Assembly: GCA_963773605.1 (NCBI GenBank) | Contig: CAVZBT010000012.1 | Span: 744,001-808,000 of the forward strand | Direction of reading: 5' to 3' | Source: CAVZBT01 sp963773605 | GTDB lineage: Bacteria; Acidobacteriota; UBA6911 | Length of the DNA stretch: 64,000 bases | Part shown: piece after piece, positions 1-10,647 of the stretch | Numbering within the stretch: position 1 is the first letter of the stretch | How the letters are laid out: each line of letters starts with the position of its first letter | Translations under genes and position numbers: made by a program | The notes under the pieces: model-generated | Databases searched by the model: none | What the model saw: the letters and a program-made list of their open reading frames with translations, nothing else | What the model was told of the DNA's origin: nothing

Positions 1-1043
1 GACAATCAGGCGCCACGGGTTTACCCGCCCGACCGAGATGAGGTTTTTCCAGAGGAAGGCGGAGTGCGCCGGGCCGTCGGGAACCAGGCGGAAAGGAACG
101 AGCGGCGTCTTGGCGGAACGTCTCGGCACGACGCCGGAACGCGCCGCCTCGAGCTGGCGCGCGACCGTCTCGGCGCGGGCGAGCGAGGCCTCTTCAAACC
201 GGGCATGGCTGTTCAAGACCCAGGCGTAGGCGAGCGCGAGAATCCCCAGCGCGGGAATGAGGCGCAGCACAAATTGGCCCAGGTCCGGGGCGAGGGCGGG
301 GCGGATGAGCGCGCGGCACGGAAGCAGGAGAAAGTACGCCGGTCCGGTCTCGGCGACCCGGTTGCAGCCAAGCCAGCATATCGGCCGGGGTCGACCCCGC
401 CACCTGCAGGGGCGACGGAATGAACCACCTCAGCCACACCACGACGGCGCCAACCAGCGCCAGGACGAACCCGAGCACCCACAGCTGGCGCCGCAGGCCG
501 GCCGTCCCGTGTTCGGCCAGGCTGGTCTTTGCGAGCGATGTCACCCATCCGATACAGGGCGAGGAACGAGTACACGACCCAGACCGTCACAAACAGAAAC
601 AGCCGGTGCGGCACGAGCTGCGGCCGCGAGAAGACCACGATGGAGACCAGCACCCCGAACAGGATCGCCACCTGACCGCGCGCGATACGGTACCGTAGCA
701 GAGCACGACGGGATATCGGGGCCGGAAAAAGGAACTGGATCTCGGCTTCGGTGAAGAAGAGCGCGCTCGGCCTCGCGAACGACAACCAGGGCCCGATCAC
801 AAGGAAGAGCAGAAGCAGGGCAAACAGGATTTCCGCCGGAGCGAGCAGGTTCAGATCCGGCGGGAGCTGAGGAGCCCTCCCCGCCCGGGGACCGGACAGG
901 AACTGCCGCAGAAAAGCCACGTAGAGGTACGCCACTCCGGCCAGCGCCGAGACAAGGTACTTCGGCCGCCGCAACCTCTTCACCCGCACGACGACGCGGT
1001 TCCTGAAGGTGCGATACAGAAAGAAGAGGAAGGCGCGGGTCAC
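1..1043 (-). CDS. ABC exporter permease, 3'-truncated by window edge and frameshifted
   Basis: Multi-pass membrane protein that should pair with the ATPase encoded just upstream to export an unknown substrate. The GTG start at 1043 overlaps the ATPase stop (GTGA), which implies translational coupling. The first ~165 residues read continuously and contain hydrophobic helices (a segment around EILFALLLLFLVIGPWLSF and another around ILFGVLVSIVVF). After YRMGDIA the reading moves to another frame near 545 (continuing TSLAKTSLAEHG, then a helix VLGFVLALVGAVVVWLRW) and shifts again near 360. The size and character fit the putative ABC exporter permease family (PF16962-like), an assignment from memory. 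The two shifts are probably sequence errors. The C-terminus lies outside the window. Confidence 0.65.
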
Positions 1044-1786
1044 TGCGGCACGGCCTCCTGCCCTGTGTCCCCGGTCATGCGCAGGAAGATCTCCTCGAGG
1101 TTCTCGTCCCCCCGCAGTTCCGGGAGGCTGCGCGTGATGTCGTCCAGGGAGCCGTGTATGATCTTGCGGCCCGCCTTCAGGATGAGCACCCGGTCGCACA
1201 GCTCCTCGACCAGGTGCAGCAGATGCGAGCTGATGATCACGGAGGCCCCCTCCCGCGCGCGGCGCACGATGGTGGATTTCATCCGGCGTATGCCGAGCGG
1301 GTCGAGCCCGGTAAGCGGTTCGTCGAAGAGCAGCGCCTTCGGTGCGTGCAGCAGGCCGCAGGCGATCACCAGCTTCTGCTTCATGCCCCGCGACAGTTCC
1401 GCAGGAAGAGCATCGCGCTTGTCGGCCAGCTCGAGCTCCTGCAGCAGCGCCGCCGCGCCGCGCTCGAAATCGGTCACGCGGTAGATGCGCGCGGTGAACT
1501 GCAGGTGCTCGAAGACGGTGAGGTAGTCGAACAGACGGGGCTCGTCCGGCATGAACGAGATCTGACGCTTCGCGTCGACCGGGTCGTCGGTCAGCGAGTG
1601 CCCCAAAATCCGGATACGGCCCCGCGTCGGCGGAATTATGCCGACGATGCACCGCAGCGTAGTCGTCTTGCCGGCGCCGTTCGGCCCGACCAGCCCGAGC
1701 ACCTCTCCGGGCTCGACGGCGAACGAGAGGTCCGTCACCGCGCTGAGCGACCCGTAGATCTTGGTGAGTCCGTCGATCTCGATCAA
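1040..1786 (-). CDS. ABC transporter ATP-binding protein
   Basis: Cytoplasmic ATPase of 248 residues that energises the adjacent permease. Walker A GPNGAGKTT lies near residue 34, the signature is LSRGMKQK, Walker B is ALLFDEPLTGLD, and the H-loop lies in IISSHLL. The whole single NBD is present. The start is TTG at 1786, preceded by a strong GGGAGGG ribosome-binding site. It belongs to the CcmA/NatA-type family (COG1131), usually paired with one separate permease, as here. The stop overlaps the start of the downstream permease by 4 nt. The substrate cannot be told from sequence. Confidence 0.93.
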   Translation of the reverse strand: MIEIDGLTKIYGSLSAVTDLSFAVEPGEVLGLVGPNGAGKTTTLRCIVGIIPPTRGRIRILGHSLTDDPVDAKRQISFMPDEPRLFDYLTVFEHLQFTARIYRVTDFERGAAALLQELELADKRDALPAELSRGMKQKLVIACGLLHAPKALLFDEPLTGLDPLGIRRMKSTIVRRAREGASVIISSHLLHLVEELCDRVLILKAGRKIIHGSLDDITRSLPELRGDENLEEIFLRMTGDTGQEAVPQ

Positions 1787-2119
1787 AATACCCTCCCGCG
1801 CCGTATTCTATCATCGGCGCCGACCTTCCCGGCCGAAATGGCGTGCGGGACGCGGTGGCTCCCACCGGGAGCAGGCCGGGTACTCCACCGGCTGAGCAGA
1901 ATCCCGGCGCCGCGCCGGACCAGGTGGGCGCGGGTCGGCCCGGCCGGCAAACGGGCTGCAACCGGGAACAGACGAGCGCTCCGCCGGCTGAGCAGAACTC
2001 CGGGCCGCACCGCGCCGACGCGGCCCCACTGCAAATTCCAGCTAAAAAACCGTCGGGGATCGGTGGTAGAATTTTCGCTCTCGGGATGATTACCCATCTT
2101 GCACTGGAGACGTAAAGCC
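1787..2119. other. Intergenic region between divergent operons, holding repeat family B
   Basis: This gap separates the divergently transcribed ABC exporter and korAB. Both promoters must lie here, but I cannot place confident -35/-10 boxes. Most of 1850-2031 is GC-rich repeat sequence (see the repeat entry). Nothing in it looks like a gene. Confidence 0.6.
1850..2031 (-). repeat. Dispersed repeat family B, two tandem partial copies
   Basis: Read on the minus strand, the motif GCTCAGCCGGTGGA (variant GCTCAGCCGGCGGA) following a GC-rich ATTCTGCT/GTTCTGCT occurs twice, about 97 bp apart. The first is preceded by a GGGGCCGCGTCGGCGCGG-type palindrome. Related sequence recurs on the plus strand at about 18998-19050 and 20883-20935. 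It is distinct from repeat family A, although both are rich in GCGGC palindromes. Confidence 0.6.
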
Positions 2120-3969
2120 TTGGACAACCCAGACACAGCCGTGACCGTGGAAACAGACAGCACGGACGTGCGCGCACCGATCGTCAACGATTTCAGCATC
2201 CAGGTCGCCACCGTGAACGGGTCCGGCAGCCAGTCGGCGAACATGGTGCTGCTGCGCTCGGTGTTTCAGATGGGAATCCCGGTGAGCGGGAAGAACCTGT
2301 TCCCCTCGAACATCGCGGGCCTCCCCACGTGGTTCACGATCCGGGCCAGCAGGCACGGCTACGTCGCGCGGAAGGCCGAGATCGATTTCATGGTCGCACT
2401 GAACGCGCAGACGGCACGCGAGGATGCGATGGCGGTGCAGCCCGGAGGGGTTCTGCTGGCCGACGAGAGCTTCCGGCTCAATGGCATCCGCGACGACATC
2501 AGCTACTACGAGGTCCCCTTCAGCAAGCTGGCCGGCCAGGTCGCGACCGATGCGCGCCTCCGCAAGCTGCTGGCCAACATGGTCTATGTCGGGGTCATGG
2601 CGGAGCTGTTGTCCATCGATCCCGGTGAAGTCGAGAAGGCGATCAGCAAGCAGTTCAAGTCCAAGGCGAAGGCGGCCGAGATCAATGTGCAGGCCGTAAG
2701 GATCGGGATGGAGTATGCCCGGGACCGCCTCGTCAAGACCGACCGCTACCGGGTCGAGCGCATGGATCGGACCCGCGGCAAGATTATCGTCGACGGAAAC
2801 GCCGCAGCCGCGCTCGGGGCCATGTTCGGCGGGTGCACGGTCGTGACCTGGTATCCGATTACGCCGTCGACGTCGCTCGTCGAGCAGATGATCGATTACA
2901 TGAAGCGGTACCGGATCGACCCGAAGACCGGCAAAGCCACCTTTGCGATCGTCCAGGCCGAGGACGAGCTTGCCGCGGTGGGCATGGTCGTCGGGGCAGG
3001 CTGGGCCGGGGCGCGCGCCATGACCTCAACCTCGGGCCCCGGCATTTCGCTGATGTCCGAGTTCATCGGGCTCTCGTACTTCGCCGAGATCCCGGGCGTC
3101 ATCTGGGACGTCCAGCGCGTCGGCCCCTCGACGGGCCTGCCGACCCGCACCAGCCAGGGAGACATCCTCTCGACCTACGTCCTCAGCCACGGCGACACGA
3201 AACACCTCGTGCTCCTCCCCGCCACCGTGGAGGAATGCTTCCGGTTCGCGCAGGAGGCCTTCAACCTCGCCGAGAAATTCCAGACGATGGTTTTCTGCCT
3301 CAGCGACCTCGACCTCGGCATGAACAGCTGGATGTCGGATCCGTTCCAGTACCCGGACGACATCCCGATCGATCGCGGCAAGGTGCTGTCGGCCGAGGAA
3401 CTGGACCGGTTGGGCAAGTTCTCGCGTTACCTGGACGTCGACGGCGACGGCATCCCATACCGCACGCTGCCGGGGACGAACCACCCGGCGGCCGCCTACT
3501 TCACCCGCGGGAGCGGGCACAACGAGCACGCGGAATACACCGAGCGGACGGACGACTACCTCAACCTGATGAAGCGGCTCGCGCGCAAGATCGAAGGCGC
3601 CCGACACGCCGTGCCCCCGCCCCTGATCGAAGACGGACGGGGGCGAGATCGGCATCGTCGCCTACGGCACGACCCACCACGCCATCGGGGAGTGCCGTGA
3701 CCAACTGCGGGCCGAGCAGGGAATCGAGGCCGATTATCTGCGGATACGCGCGCTGCCCCTGTCACCGGCGGTTGGCGAGTTCCTCGCCCGCCACAAGCGC
3801 ATCTACGTCGTCGAACAGAACCGGGACGCGCAGATGGCGGCCATCCTGACCGCTCGATTGCCCGGAAGCCGCCGTCAGGCTGCGATCCGTTCTTCACTAC
3901 AACGGGATCCCCATCGACGCCCGCTTCGTCACCGATTCGATCGTGTCGCAGGAAAAGGAGTCAGAGTAA
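2120..3969 (+). CDS. korA: 2-oxoacid:ferredoxin oxidoreductase, fused gamma-alpha subunit (two frameshifts)
   Basis: Catalyses, with KorB, CoA-dependent oxidative decarboxylation of a 2-oxoacid (2-oxoglutarate in the best-known relatives) with ferredoxin as electron carrier. The N-terminal ~190 residues are the gamma domain (GSGSQSANMVLL, then GKNLFPSNIAGLPTWF). The alpha/pyrimidine-binding domain follows, with the hallmark YPITPST motif near residue 245. The TTG start at 2120 has GGAGA upstream. Frame is lost at the G5 run 3639-3643, where one extra G would explain it, and again near 3852. The restored tail reads GIVAYGTTHHAIGEC... and ends YNGIPIDARFVTDSIVSQ, as family members do. I read it as one intact gene with two sequence errors. 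KorB starts 2 nt after its stop. Confidence 0.85.
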
Positions 3970-3971
3970 GT

Positions 3972-5018
3972 ATGTCCACCGCTGCACAACCCCCGCGCCC
4001 CAAGGGAACGAACCGCCTCGGCCTGGTGCTGCAGGACTACAAGGGCAAGGACTCGACGCTCTGCGCCGGGTGCGGTCACGACGCCATCACAAGCCAGATC
4101 ATCAAGGCGTTCTTCGAATACGGGGTCGAACCGCACCGGGTCGTCAAGCTGTCGGGCATCGGCTGCTCGTCGAAGACCCCGGCGTACTTCCTGAGCCGGG
4201 CGCACGGCTTCAACGCCGTCCACGGGCGCATGCCGGCCATCGGCACCGGCGCCCTCCTGGCCAACCGCCACCTCGTCGCCATCGGGGTGAGCGGCGACGG
4301 CGACACGGCCTCGATCGGGATCGGCCAGTTCGTCCACCTGCTGCGCCGCAACGTGCCGATGATCTACATCATGGAGAACAACGGCGTCTACGGGCTCACC
4401 AAGGGGCAGTTCTCCGCGACGGCGGACTTCGGCTCACACCTGAAGACGGGGGTCGTGAACGACCTCCCCGCGATCGACTGCTGCGTGCTGGCCATCGAGC
4501 TGGGCTGCGGCTACGTGGCGCGCTCCTTCGCGGGCGACCCGAAGCAGCTGGTCGCGCTGCTGCAGGGCGCGCTCGCGCACCGCGGCACCGCGTTTCTCGA
4601 CGTCATCTCCCCGTGCGTCACCTTCAACAACCACGAGGGGTCCACGAAGAGCTACAAGTACGCGAAGGAGAGCGAAGAACTGCTGCACGAGATCGGGTTC
4701 GTGCCCTTTTACGAACAGATCACCGTCGAATACGAACCGGGCACCACCGAGGTCGTGGAAATGCACGACGGCTCCCGGATCACCCTCAGGAAACTCGAGC
4801 GGGACTACAATGCCCGGAGCAAACCCGACGCGCTCCGCCTGATCCGCGACGCCAACGCCAAAGGGGAGTTCCTGACCGGGCTGCTCTACGTCGAACCCGA
4901 CAAGCCGGATTTCACGGACGTGCTGAACATGCACGACGAGCCGCTCTGCTCGCTCCTTCCCGACCGCGTGCGCCCATCGCGCGAGGCTCTCGAGGAGATC
5001 ATGGAATCGCTCCGGTAG
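3972..5018 (+). CDS. korB: 2-oxoacid:ferredoxin oxidoreductase, beta (TPP-binding) subunit
   Basis: Thiamine-diphosphate subunit of the enzyme encoded with korA; 348 residues. CAGCGH near residue 35 supplies cluster/TPP-site cysteines, and the TPP/Mg motif is GDGDTASIG...ENNGVYGLTKGQ. ATG at 3972 is placed 2 nt after the korA stop, so the two are co-translated. No ferredoxin or delta subunit gene is adjacent. Its last ~60 nt are duplicated 230 bp downstream together with a repeat-A element. Whether the substrate is 2-oxoglutarate or another 2-oxoacid cannot be decided from sequence. Confidence 0.9.
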   Translation: MSTAAQPPRPKGTNRLGLVLQDYKGKDSTLCAGCGHDAITSQIIKAFFEYGVEPHRVVKLSGIGCSSKTPAYFLSRAHGFNAVHGRMPAIGTGALLANRHLVAIGVSGDGDTASIGIGQFVHLLRRNVPMIYIMENNGVYGLTKGQFSATADFGSHLKTGVVNDLPAIDCCVLAIELGCGYVARSFAGDPKQLVALLQGALAHRGTAFLDVISPCVTFNNHEGSTKSYKYAKESEELLHEIGFVPFYEQITVEYEPGTTEVVEMHDGSRITLRKLERDYNARSKPDALRLIRDANAKGEFLTGLLYVEPDKPDFTDVLNMHDEPLCSLLPDRVRPSREALEEIMESLR

Positions 5019-5040
5019 GACGCAGCGAAGTGTGAACGCA

Positions 5041-5166
5041 CTTTGGAGTGCGGCGGCTCGACTGGCTCGACGCCGCTTTGCGGTCGGCGCCCAGGCGCCG
5101 ACCTTGGGCTGGTCCCGATCGATCCAGCACGGTCCCGGAAAAGCGGTGCCGAGGCACCGCACTCCA
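5041..5166 (+). repeat. Repeat family A element (copy 1)
   Basis: Starts CTTTGGAGTGCGGCGGCTCG and ends GAGGCACCGCACTCCA. Three hairpins can be drawn: GCGGCG-type near the left end (here enlarged by a GGCTCGAC duplication), a central pair of 10-nt arms GGTCGGCGCC/GGCGCCGACC with loop CA, and GCGGTGCC-GA-GGCACCGC at the right. The outer TGGAGTGCGG and CCGCACTCCA are inverted. It lies in the short interval between convergent korB and yajQ. Confidence 0.9.
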
Positions 5167-5190
5167 AAAAACCCAAACCCGACAAGCCCC

Positions 5191-5357
5191 CGACCGCGTG
5201 GGCCCATCGCGCGAGGCTCTCGAGGAGATCATGGAATCGCTCCGGCAGGATCGCGGCCAGCGGCTTTGCGGTCGGCGCCCGGGCGCCGACCTTGGGCTGG
5301 TCCCGATCGATCCAGCACGGTCCCGGAAAAGCGGTGCCGAAGCACCGCACTCCAAGA
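5191..5357 (+). repeat. Duplicated korB tail plus truncated repeat-A element (copy 2)
   Basis: From 5191 the sequence repeats the last ~60 nt of korB (4961 onward) at an offset of 230 bp with a few substitutions, including loss of the korB stop (TAG to CAG). It then continues into a second repeat-A element at about 5261-5354 that lacks the left hairpin. The central arms here form a gapless palindrome (GGTCGGCGCCC/GGGCGCCGACC). Confidence 0.85.
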
Positions 5358-5370
5358 AGCCCCTTGCGCT

Positions 5371-5879
5371 TCAGATCGTGCGGTAGTTGCCAAAGTTCAG
5401 CTCGAGGCCGAAGTCCTGCTCCCGCAGCTGCCGCATGACCGTCTGGAGATCGTCCCGCGAAGGCGAGGAAACGCGCACCTGGTCGGCCTGGATCTCGGCC
5501 TGGACGCGCCGGATTTTCCGCTCCTTGATAAACTTCACGATCGCGCGCGCCGTCTCGATCGGGAATCCCCTGCTGCAGCGTGATGTCCTGCGATGACGTT
5601 CCCGGAGGCGGCCGGCAGCACCTTGCCGAGCTGCAGGTTCCGCACCGGGACCTTGCGGCGCACCAGCTTCTCCTGGAGCACTTCCCACATCGCCTTGAGC
5701 TTGAACTCGTCGGGACCGTGCAGGACGATCTTCTTGCCCACCCGGTCGTAATCGACCGCAACCTTCGCGCCCTTGAAATCGTAGCGCTGGATGAACTCCT
5801 TGCGCGCCTGGTTGACGGCGTTGTCGACCTCCTGGAGGTCGCACCCTGAAGTGATGTCGAAGGACTGCGAGCCTGCCAT
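5371..5879 (-). CDS. yajQ: YajQ family nucleotide-binding protein (frameshifted)
   Basis: Small cytosolic protein with two ferredoxin-like folds; characterised relatives bind cyclic di-GMP, and E. coli YajQ binds nucleotides. The N-terminal half SFDITSGCDLQEVDNAVNQARKE and the C-terminal half VQAEIQADQVRVSSPSRDDLQ are both diagnostic. ATG at 5879. The frame breaks twice within about 5555-5600: the middle reads GQDITLQQGIP in a second frame before ETARAIVKFIKERKIRRV resumes. Total length (~169 codons) matches the family, so the breaks are probably sequence errors. It lies 11 bp downstream of the UPF0182 gene and is probably co-transcribed with it. Confidence 0.88.
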
Positions 5880-5890
5880 GAGACTCCTCT

Positions 5891-8644
5891 TTACCTGTTC
5901 GGATTCTCCGGTTTCGGCTGCGCGGCGCCGCGCTGCATCTGTTCGAGAATCGCGCCGAGGTTGCGGAGTTCCTCGCCGTAGCGCGCCCAGTCTCCCTGGC
6001 GCTGCGCCTGCACCGCCCGGTCGTAGGTCTCGCGGGCCTGGCGCGCCAGGCCGGCCGCACCCGCAGCCGGCTGGGGAGGCGCCGCCCCGGGAGCCGTCGT
6101 CACCGCCGGTTGTGCGGTCTCCCGCGCCGGCGTGGCGCCGTCCGTCCCGGCGCTGAAGATCCGCTCGATCGCCCGCTCGAGCGTCTCCTCCATCGCGATC
6201 TTGTTCTCGTAGGCCACGATCACCCGCTTGAGTTCCGGGATCTTGCCGGTCTCGGCGCGCAGGTACAGCGGCTGGACGTAGATCAGCGAGTTCTCGATCG
6301 GGATGACCAGCAGCGTGCCCTGCATGACCTGCGAGCCGCGCTGGTCCCAGAGCGAGACCTGCCGCGAGATCTCGGTGTCCTGGTTGATCCGCGCCACGAT
6401 CTGCTTCGGCCCGTAGACCAGCCGCTCCTTCGGGAAGCGGTAGACGACCAGCTTCCCGTAGTTCTCGCCGTCGCTGCGCGCGACCATCCAGGCCGAGAGG
6501 TTGTCCTTGTTCTTCGGGTTGAAGGGGAGCATCAGGATGAACTCCTCCTGCTTCTCCCCCGGCAGCCTCATGATCGTGTAGTACGGGGACATCGCCTTCT
6601 CGCGCGCCGCCCGCGCCCATGACCGGGATCTCCCACAGGTCCTCCTGGTTGTAGAAGATCTGCGGGCTCCATGTGGTAGGTCGAGTAGACGTCGGTCTGG
6701 ACCCCGAAGATGTCCAGCGGGTAGCGGAGGTGCGCGCGCAGGTCCGGCGGGATCTCCGACATCGGGCGGAACACGCCGGGGAAGATCCCCTGGTAGACCT
6801 TGATGATCGGGTCCTCCGGGTCGGCGATGTAGAAGTCGACGCTCCCGTCGTAGGCGTCGACGACGATCTTCACGGAGTTCCGGATGTAGTTGACGCCGCG
6901 GCGTCGGCGGCGAGTACGGGTAGCGGTCGCTGACCGTGTAGGCGTCGTAGATCCAGAACAGCTGCCCGTCTCGAGACCACCATGTACGGGTCCTGTCGAG
7001 CATCAGGAACGGAGCCACCCGGCCCAGCCTCGTCTTGAGGTCGCGGTGATAGAGGACCCGGCTCGTCGGCTTCAGCAGCGGCGAGAGCAGGATGTTCGAT
7101 CCCGAAGTAGACCGCGAACAGCAGCTTCCGCACCAGGGAGTCGATCGGCGACGCCCCCGTTGCCCTGGTAGGCCGTGAAGACGTTCTCCTCGCCCGCCGG
7201 GTAGTCGAACTCCTTCTGTCTCGTGTTGACGATGACGTAGCCGCTCGAGAGCTCGCCGTAGTAGATCTCGGGCCGCGTGATCTTCAGCTGCGGGAGCTGC
7301 GAGACCGGCGGGATGTCCTTCACCAGCAGCACCGGCAGCCCTTCGGTGGTCACGCGGTTGACCGGCCCGAGCGTCAGCCCGTAGCCGTGGGTGAAGGTCA
7401 GGTCTCGTTGATCCAGTTTCGCTCGGGATGCTCGTCGAGGTGAGCTCGCGCGGGGAGAGCATGGTCTGCGCGGTTCGCCGTTGACCACGTAGCGGTCGTT
7501 GTCGACCGAGGTGAAGTCGTAGTAGGTGCGGATCTCCTGGATCTGGCTGAAGGTGTCCAGCAGCGGCTGGTGATCCCAGAGCCGGATGTTCCTGATGGTC
7601 GCGGCGTTCTTCTCGATGTCCTGCGGGGAAAGCGCCTTGTCGCCCGACATGTTCCGCTCCTCGACCGCGTCGAGCCCGAAGCCCTGCCGGGTCGCGCGAT
7701 GTTGTGCTGGATCTACGGCGTCTCCTTGACCAGCTCGTTCGGCGCAACCACGAACTTCTGCAGCAGCGCGGGATAGAGGTTGCCGACAACCAGGACCACG
7801 ACGTAGAGCACTACCGCCGCGATCGCGCCACGGTTGCTCGGGGTCAGGGCGTTGTAGATCCAGAGCAGCGCGCCGAGCCAGCGCGGCCACGGCCAGGACC
7901 GAGAGCATCGGGAGCTCGCGCGTGCAGGTCGGCATAGGTGGCGCCGAACATGGGTCCGTGGTTGGCATACAGGATCTGGAAACGGTCGAGGTAGGCGTCA
8001 AACGCAAGCAGGAGGAAAAACAGCGCTGCCAGTATCGAGACGTGCACCGCAACGCGGCCGCGCCTGCCGAAACTGCGGATTCCCCCCGAAGCCAGGACCC
8101 CCTTGAAATGGTACAGAACGAGCGCGCCGGCCGCCGCGAGGAAGACGAGCAGCATGCCGAAACGGACGCACTCGGCCAGCACGGGCAGCGAGAAGAAGTA
8201 GAAGGAGATGTCGCGACCAAACACAGGGTCCGCACTTCCGAAAGGCACCCGGTGCAGCCAGCGCCAGAAAAGCTCCCAGCTGTCGGCCTCGCGCACCGCC
8301 ATGAACAGGGCCACCACCAGGGACAGCAGGCCGGCCCCCTTCCGAATCTTGTCCGGAGGAAGTGTGTAGGCCGTGATCTGCCCCGTCGGCGTCGGGATCC
8401 CGATCTGGATCAGTCCCGGCCCGCGGTTCGCGTGCCAGAGGTTCAGGTACAGGAAAACGAAGGTCACGGCCAACGTGACCGCCCCGACGGTGCTCTTCGC
8501 ATACAGCGTGGTCGTGAAGATCACGCTCTTGCCCAGCTCCACAAACCAGAGCCAGTCAAAATACAGATCGACGGCAAATGTCAGGCCCCCGACCAGCAGG
8601 AAAAGCGCAACCAGAAACACCAGGATCGGAATTCGTCCGCGCAT
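5891..8644 (-). CDS. UPF0182 family large membrane protein (multiple frameshifts)
   Basis: The continuous N-terminus from ATG 8644 (MRGRIPILVFLVALFLLV) has about seven hydrophobic helices in ~270 residues, with conserved FDWLWFVELG, then VFGRDISFYFFSLPVL and FDAYLDRFQILY. This is the UPF0182/COG1615 arrangement. The rest encodes the large extracytoplasmic domain in pieces: ITYFD-like, MKIVVDAYDGSVDFYIADPEDPIIKVYQ (around 6790-6873), and MSPYYTIMRLPGEKQEEFILMLPFNP (around 6490-6590). The gene ends PKPENPNR at 5891. At least eight frame changes lie between about 6600 and 7930. The summed length (~917 codons) equals an intact family member, so I regard it as one gene in a poorly resolved stretch. 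The family's function is unknown. Confidence 0.85.
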
Positions 8645-8708
8645 CGTCAGCCTCGTTGGAGTTTGAGAGCGGTGCCAGAATGGCATTAGAGAAAGCATAA
8701 AGCAAGCA

Positions 8709-8786
8709 GACAGAAGCCGGAAGGCAGAAGCCGGAAGCCGCCGGCGCATCCCATTCGTGGATTCCCGCTGGCTTCCGGCTTCTGTC
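8709..8786. repeat. 15-bp perfect inverted repeat between divergent genes
   Basis: GACAGAAGCCGGAAG at 8709-8723 is exactly complementary to CTTCCGGCTTCTGTC at 8772-8786, across a 48-nt loop. The left side holds a second direct copy of CAGAAGCCGGAAG immediately after the first. It lies in the promoter interval between the UPF0182 gene (minus) and the TMTC-like gene (plus). Confidence 0.8.
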
Positions 8787-8826
8787 TTCCAGTATGCTGC
8801 GCGGCACAAACGGAAAGGAACGATCG

Positions 8827-10607
8827 ATGCGGCGCCGGACCGAGCGTGCTGTCCCGCCCCGGCCGGAAGGGGTCATTCTCTGGAGCATCATCCTGGTGTC
8901 GACCCTGGTGTACCTGCGGTCGATCGGGTATGAGTTCACGTTCGACGACTGGGCGATCGTGGCGCGCAACCCCGCCGTCCAGGCTTGGGCGGGGTGGAAG
9001 AACCTGCTCGCCTCGCCGTACTGGCTGGGCTCTACCCGGGGCATGTATCGGCCGATCACGGTGCTGTCGTTCGCCCTCGAGCGCCTCGTCCACGGCGGGG
9101 GTCCGGCCGGATTCCACCTGGTCAACGTCGTCCTGCACGCGGCGGTATCGGTGCTCGTGTACCGGGTGGCGCTGCACGTGCTGCAGTCGCGCTGGGCCGC
9201 CGCGCTGGCGGGATTGCTCTTCGCCGCCCACCCCATCCATATCGAAGCCGTCGCGGGCATCGTCGGGCGCGCCGAACTGCTGTCGTGTGGCTTCGCGCTC
9301 GCGACCGCACTGGTCTGGATGCGCCATTCGGACGGGAGCTCACATTCCCGTGGCATACCCGGGCTCGTGGTCCTGTTCGCCCTCGCGGTCGCCTCGAAAG
9401 AGCACGTCATCGTCCTCCCAGCCGTGCTGGTCCTCTGGGAGCTGGCGCGCGATACCAGCGACGGGCCGGCCGCAAGGATCAAGAAGCTGGCGCGGGACCG
9501 GCGGTTGTGGGCGCTGGCGGCGTCCGGTGCGGGTTCTCTAGCGCTGCGGGTCGCCGTCCTCGGCGGAGCGGCGCAGTCGTTCGTCTCCAGACCGCTGTTT
9601 GTCGAGAACCCGCTGGCCCACCAAACCGCCTCCGTGCGGATCGTGAACGCCGCTGCCAACCAGGTTTACGCCGCGTTTCTGCAGCTTGTGCCCTACCGGT
9701 TGCTGCCGGACTACTCCTACAGCACCTTGCCGCTGAGGCTCTCCTGGCACGACCCGATGTGTCTCACCGCCGTCGCGCTGCTGGCCGGCGCCGTCCTGCT
9801 CTGGTTCGCCCGCGACCGGACGGCGCGGCGCCTGGCGTTTGCCTCCGCGTGGTACGTGACGGCCGTGACCCCGACCTCCAACGTGTTTTTTGCGATCGGC
9901 ACCATATTCGGGGAACGCACGCTGTACTTCCCCTCCGCCGCATTCTGCATCGGCATCGCGGCCGTGGCCGAACGCGTGTGCGTGCGCTTCCTGCCGGGGA
10001 TCGCCGAACGGTCCAGCCCGATCCCGAAGGCCGCGTTGGCCGCCCTGCTCCTCCCGGCCCTCGCCCTCTCGGCCGTGACTTCGGTCCACCTGCCGGACTG
10101 GAGGAGTGATTTATCCCTTTTCGGGTCCGCCGCAGCTTCGGCGCCCGAGAATGTGAAGGTGCGCCTCTGGCTCGGAGATGCCTTCGTGCGCGCCGGCGAT
10201 TCCGCGTCGGCCATCCGGGAGTACAGGCGGGCGCTCGAGATCCGGCCGGAGTACGGGGCCGCCTCCGCAAACCTGCTGGTCCCGCTCATGAACCTCCATC
10301 GATATCCGGAAGCCATCGAGGCCGGCGAAACCGCCCGTCGCCTCTTTACCGAAGACAACGCTGTGCTGTTGATGAATCTGGCGACCGCGTACCAGGCGGT
10401 GGGGGAGCAGGTCCGGTTCCTGGAATGCATCCAGCGCGCGCTCGAACTCAACCCGGAAGCAGCCGCGCCCACTACCAGCTCGGGCGGTACTACCTGCAGG
10501 AGGGGAACCGGAACGCGGCCCTGGAACACCTGCGCGAGTCGCTCCGGCTCGAGCCCGATTCCGCCCAGTCTGCGCTCATACGCAAACTGATCCCGGGCCC
10601 GCGCTGA
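8827..10607 (+). CDS. TMTC-like membrane glycosyltransferase with C-terminal TPR repeats (one frameshift)
   Basis: GT-C-type membrane protein of about 593 residues. After an N-terminal helix (VILWSIILVSTLVYL) comes FTFDDWAIVARNPAV, where the FDD acidic pair is the likely metal/donor motif. GMYRPITVLSFAL and AAHPIHIEAVAGIVGRAELL follow; these are typical of the TMTC/DUF1736 family of presumed protein O-mannosyltransferases. The C-terminal third is TPR (WLGDAFVRAGDSASAIREYRRALEIRPEY and following). ATG at 8827 is preceded by AAAGGAACG. The frame slips near 10468: ELNPEAAAP should continue AHYQLGRYYLQEGNRNAALEHL. I infer extracytoplasmic glycosylation; acceptor and sugar are unknown. Confidence 0.82.
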
Positions 10608-10647
10608 GCCGCAAAACCCTTCAGATGTGTGGTATCGTTAGGTCCTG

